Shown piece after piece: positions 61,201 through 64,000 of a stretch of DNA of 64,000 nt. The DNA comes from Dasyornis broadbenti (taxonomy: Eukaryota; Chordata; Aves; Passeriformes; Dasyornithidae). The stretch lies in contig VZRN01001174.1 of NCBI GenBank assembly GCA_013397935.1, positions 37,367 to 101,366 of the forward strand, in the 5' to 3' direction. Position 1 is the first letter of the stretch. Every line of letters begins with the position of its first letter. The translations under genes were made by a program, and so were the position numbers. The notes beneath the pieces are model-generated. The model was given only the letters and a program-made list of their open reading frames with translations. It was not told the origin of the DNA and ran no database searches.

Positions 61201-64000
61201 TAGGAGATGATATTTCCTGATATGTTTTATTAGAAAAATAGCAGCATCTACAGGCTGAATAGGCTAATCCCAAATCAAGAATCCTGTTGTACAGGAGATT
61301 CTCAGGCATATTTTTTGGATTCTCTACTCTTCCACTTTTTGCAGATGCTAGCTGTTTTTATTTCCAGCTGCATTAAGGTTGCTGCAAATGTGTTTTGCGT
61401 ATTCCTAATATCACTTTTCTGTATGAGTAATAACTGGCAATGGAGAAGGTCCATGGAGTATCATTTCAGTTACTTGAAATGTTGGAATCCTCAAACTGTT
61501 CAGATACAGCCTCCAAATCAGTAAGATAGTAATAGAAGTTTCAATCTCATCGACTTTCAAAACATGCTGCGTATGTATCATTAAACCTTAAGTAGTTTGT
61601 TTCTTTCATTCCTTTCTGCTGTTGCAACTTCATCTCTCCTTCCTTTTGCCCTCCTCCCAATCCCCTGCCACTATTTTCAGGATATAATAAAATTAGCCCA
61701 GCATCATACTTTTCCAAGCTGACTCAGATCCCTGAGTTTAACAGTCATTTGCAAGGCTCTGCTCCAGAGATGTTGCGAGCAGTGCCACAGCCATGAGTCC
61801 TGGATGTTGCTATGGGACTGATACTGAAAAACAAAAAATATCAGAGGGCAGAGGAGCTTGGGAAAAATTGTAGGAGAGCATAAATGCTTTTTAAAATAGA
61901 TTTTTATCAAAACATAAACTTCAGCATAAATTCAACTCTACACCTCATTCATCACTATATGTAATCTGAAATATTTCTTATTTTGGGACTTATTTTGTCA
62001 ACCTTTTTCTGAACTGCAGGATTTTGGAGGGCAGGAAATAAGATCTTGGCTCTCTATGTTCTTGCTAAACATCAGTGGGATATAAGAAGGGTTTGCCTTT
62101 ACTGCCTGTGTGCCACGCCAGCTATTTGAAGTACTATACTACATGCATTAAGTGCTGTAATGAAATATATCAGCTATAGGGTTTGAATGTATTTTCTCAT
62201 AAATTCATTTATTTGTAGAATGGCTACCACTTAGGAGTTGGAGAACGATTTTAATATACATTCAAGTAATAGTATCTCTCCCTAACTCTATTTCATACCA
62301 TTAAAAACAAGTAATATCTTAAAATAAGCATCTCTGAAATGCCTATCATCTATATTTACACTTATGCAAAATTGTCATTTTGTTTGCATAGACAGTCATT
62401 GTTGCCCTTGCAGTCTAGCAATAAAAATAAATGCTCTTAGTGATTATAAAATAATTCCAGAAGCAGAGACCTGAGCAACCTTCTATCTGGCTTCTCTTGA
62501 TCAGCGACCCTTCACGGTGCTACTCAGAAAGGAGCCAGCCTGATCTGAGGGATTCTGGCATGGCACAGACAGTAAGGACATCTATTAGGAGAAAAGAAGA
62601 GCAGGCATGATAAATACAAAGAAGAGAGGTGTTTCCACAATTCTTCAGAGACTTTGGAATTTGTGAGCAATGGCACGTTTGTGTTGCCTGGAAGTTACTG
62701 TGGGTACTGACATTTAAAAGTCAAACACAGAGGACAGACCTTAGGGACATAAGTCCCATTTAAAATACTGTAAGAATTAGTGTTCTTTTAAATCTGCTTG
62801 GATGCTTTTGAAAAATCATCCCTCAAAAGGATTCTTTGTCTAAGTGCTCTGGAGGTTCATCTTGTCAGCTGCACCGTTGTGATTTAACCAGTTCTGCCTC
62901 ACTTATCCAAAAAGCATTCCTTCCAACAGACCTGAAAGCTCCCTGGTTTCCTTTATCAACCCTTTGTTTTGCTGCTCTTGTGGCATGTATCAGAGAATTA
63001 AATGAAACAAATGCTCAGCAGCTCTGTGGTTCCTTCTTTCCTACCCATTGTTCACACCCTTTCTGTGAGGCCCATGTCTTTTTAAGGCGGGTGTTTTGTT
63101 TTGGTGTGTCTGAAACACCCATCTCACTGGTTTATGAGCTTTGTTGGAGCAGGTAGCAGTTAAGCCACAGCTGTCTCAAACAGTGCACTCTGCATGCCCA
63201 CAGCATTGCAAATATTTTAAAAACCTGTTAATAATACATTCCAAACCATAGAGGCTATGGAGATTCATCAGGATTTATGCTGCCTGTGGTGCTGACAAAT
63301 TCGGTTGACATTACACACTGAGACACACGAATAAGCATGCACTCAATGTTCAAATATATAAATAATTTCTGATTTACAATAGCAGTGTTGTACATTAGGA
63401 TAGAACATTTTCAAAGGATTATTCTCCTTCTTGAAGGGATAAATTGTCTTGGCTTTCAGTCTTGTGCCTTTCTGTATTCTGGCACATGTAATCAACTAGC
63501 AGCATATTTTTTTTCATGCCTTCTTGTTTGTATAGCAGTGGACAGCATGGAATTCGTTAAAACTGAACAGCCAACATGCTGATAGAATATAATGTGAATA
63601 ATATGACTCAAATGGTAAGGGTTTTTTCCTGTAAGGTCTGGTATATTGTGTTCATACAGAACTGTGTGTATGTATATAGAGCAGTTTTGGTGGCTGATTT
63701 CCATCTTTCTTGCCAAACTGTCTGTGATGAGGATCATATTCTAAAAGCCCCATTAACACAGGTATAGAAATGCCATTGCAGAAAACAAATCTTACTTAGC
63801 TGTGTGAATTATGCATAAGGATATGTGCCCCATGATTTTTTAAAAGCAAAATTATTTTACTTTGGCACTCCCTCTAAGCTGACTGAAAGCACCGTGGGCA
63901 GACTAGGGCTGCTTTACACTTGGACTGAAGAGATTGCTGTTCAGAATGAGTTTCACTAGCCTTTTGCTGAAGGCCCATTGCTGCCTCTTCACTGGGTGAG

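Larger units (their letters stand above)
53038..64000 (+). other. LCLAT1: LCLAT1 intron 5, incomplete
   Basis: Almost 11 kb from the phase-1 donor to the window edge. It is AT-rich, with an AT microsatellite (54899-54930), A runs near 55948 and 59389, a T run near 61167, and an 11-bp direct repeat at 58249-58270. Short frames such as 53826-54224, 55679-56074 and 59671-60051 show no family features I recognise. Confidence 0.7.

Noticed and set aside
53038..64000. Remaining LCLAT1 exons (C-terminal half)
   Set aside because: No segment in this stretch reads like the expected continuation in phase 1 after residue 209, so the exons are taken to lie outside the window.

Overview
The window reads as vertebrate nuclear DNA, almost certainly from a bird. 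It is AT-rich and intron-like with few long open frames, carries several CR1 LINE 3' ends (the typical avian repeat), and holds two solo long terminal repeats of avian endogenous-retrovirus type. One of these resembles LTRs I know from songbird genomes, so a passerine is a reasonable guess. The species cannot be fixed from the sequence.

The one gene I identify securely is LCLAT1 (lysocardiolipin acyltransferase 1, also ALCAT1 or LYCAT), on the + strand. Four consecutive coding exons (28710-28874, 31040-31238, 44243-44389, 52921-53037) join with consistent reading phase. Together they encode the first 209 residues: the N-terminal membrane segment, the catalytic NHx4D box and the PEGT box. The remaining exons, for the C-terminal half and its hydrophobic tail, lie beyond base 64000. 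The promoter and 5' non-coding exon(s) were not found and probably lie before base 1 or unnoticed upstream. Introns 2, 3 and 4 are about 2.2, 13.0 and 8.5 kb, and intron 5 runs off the end.

Upstream, between about 6.1 and 25.2 kb on the same strand, is a set of short open segments. They have canonical splice borders, mostly phase 0 on both sides, and the last ends at a stop codon at 25208-25210. They look like exons of an unidentified protein-coding gene, leucine-rich and perhaps HEAT- or Lines-like, but I cannot name it. I report them individually with low to moderate confidence.

The rest is non-coding. It holds an antisense solo LTR (12.7-13.8 kb), a second solo LTR with a 4-bp target duplication (42.6-43.3 kb), four CR1 fragments (three of them, with the second LTR, within 41.4-45.7 kb around LCLAT1 exon 4), microsatellites and A/T tracts, short tandem repeats, and several strong inverted repeats. 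No tRNA, rRNA, CRISPR or prokaryotic-type feature was seen.
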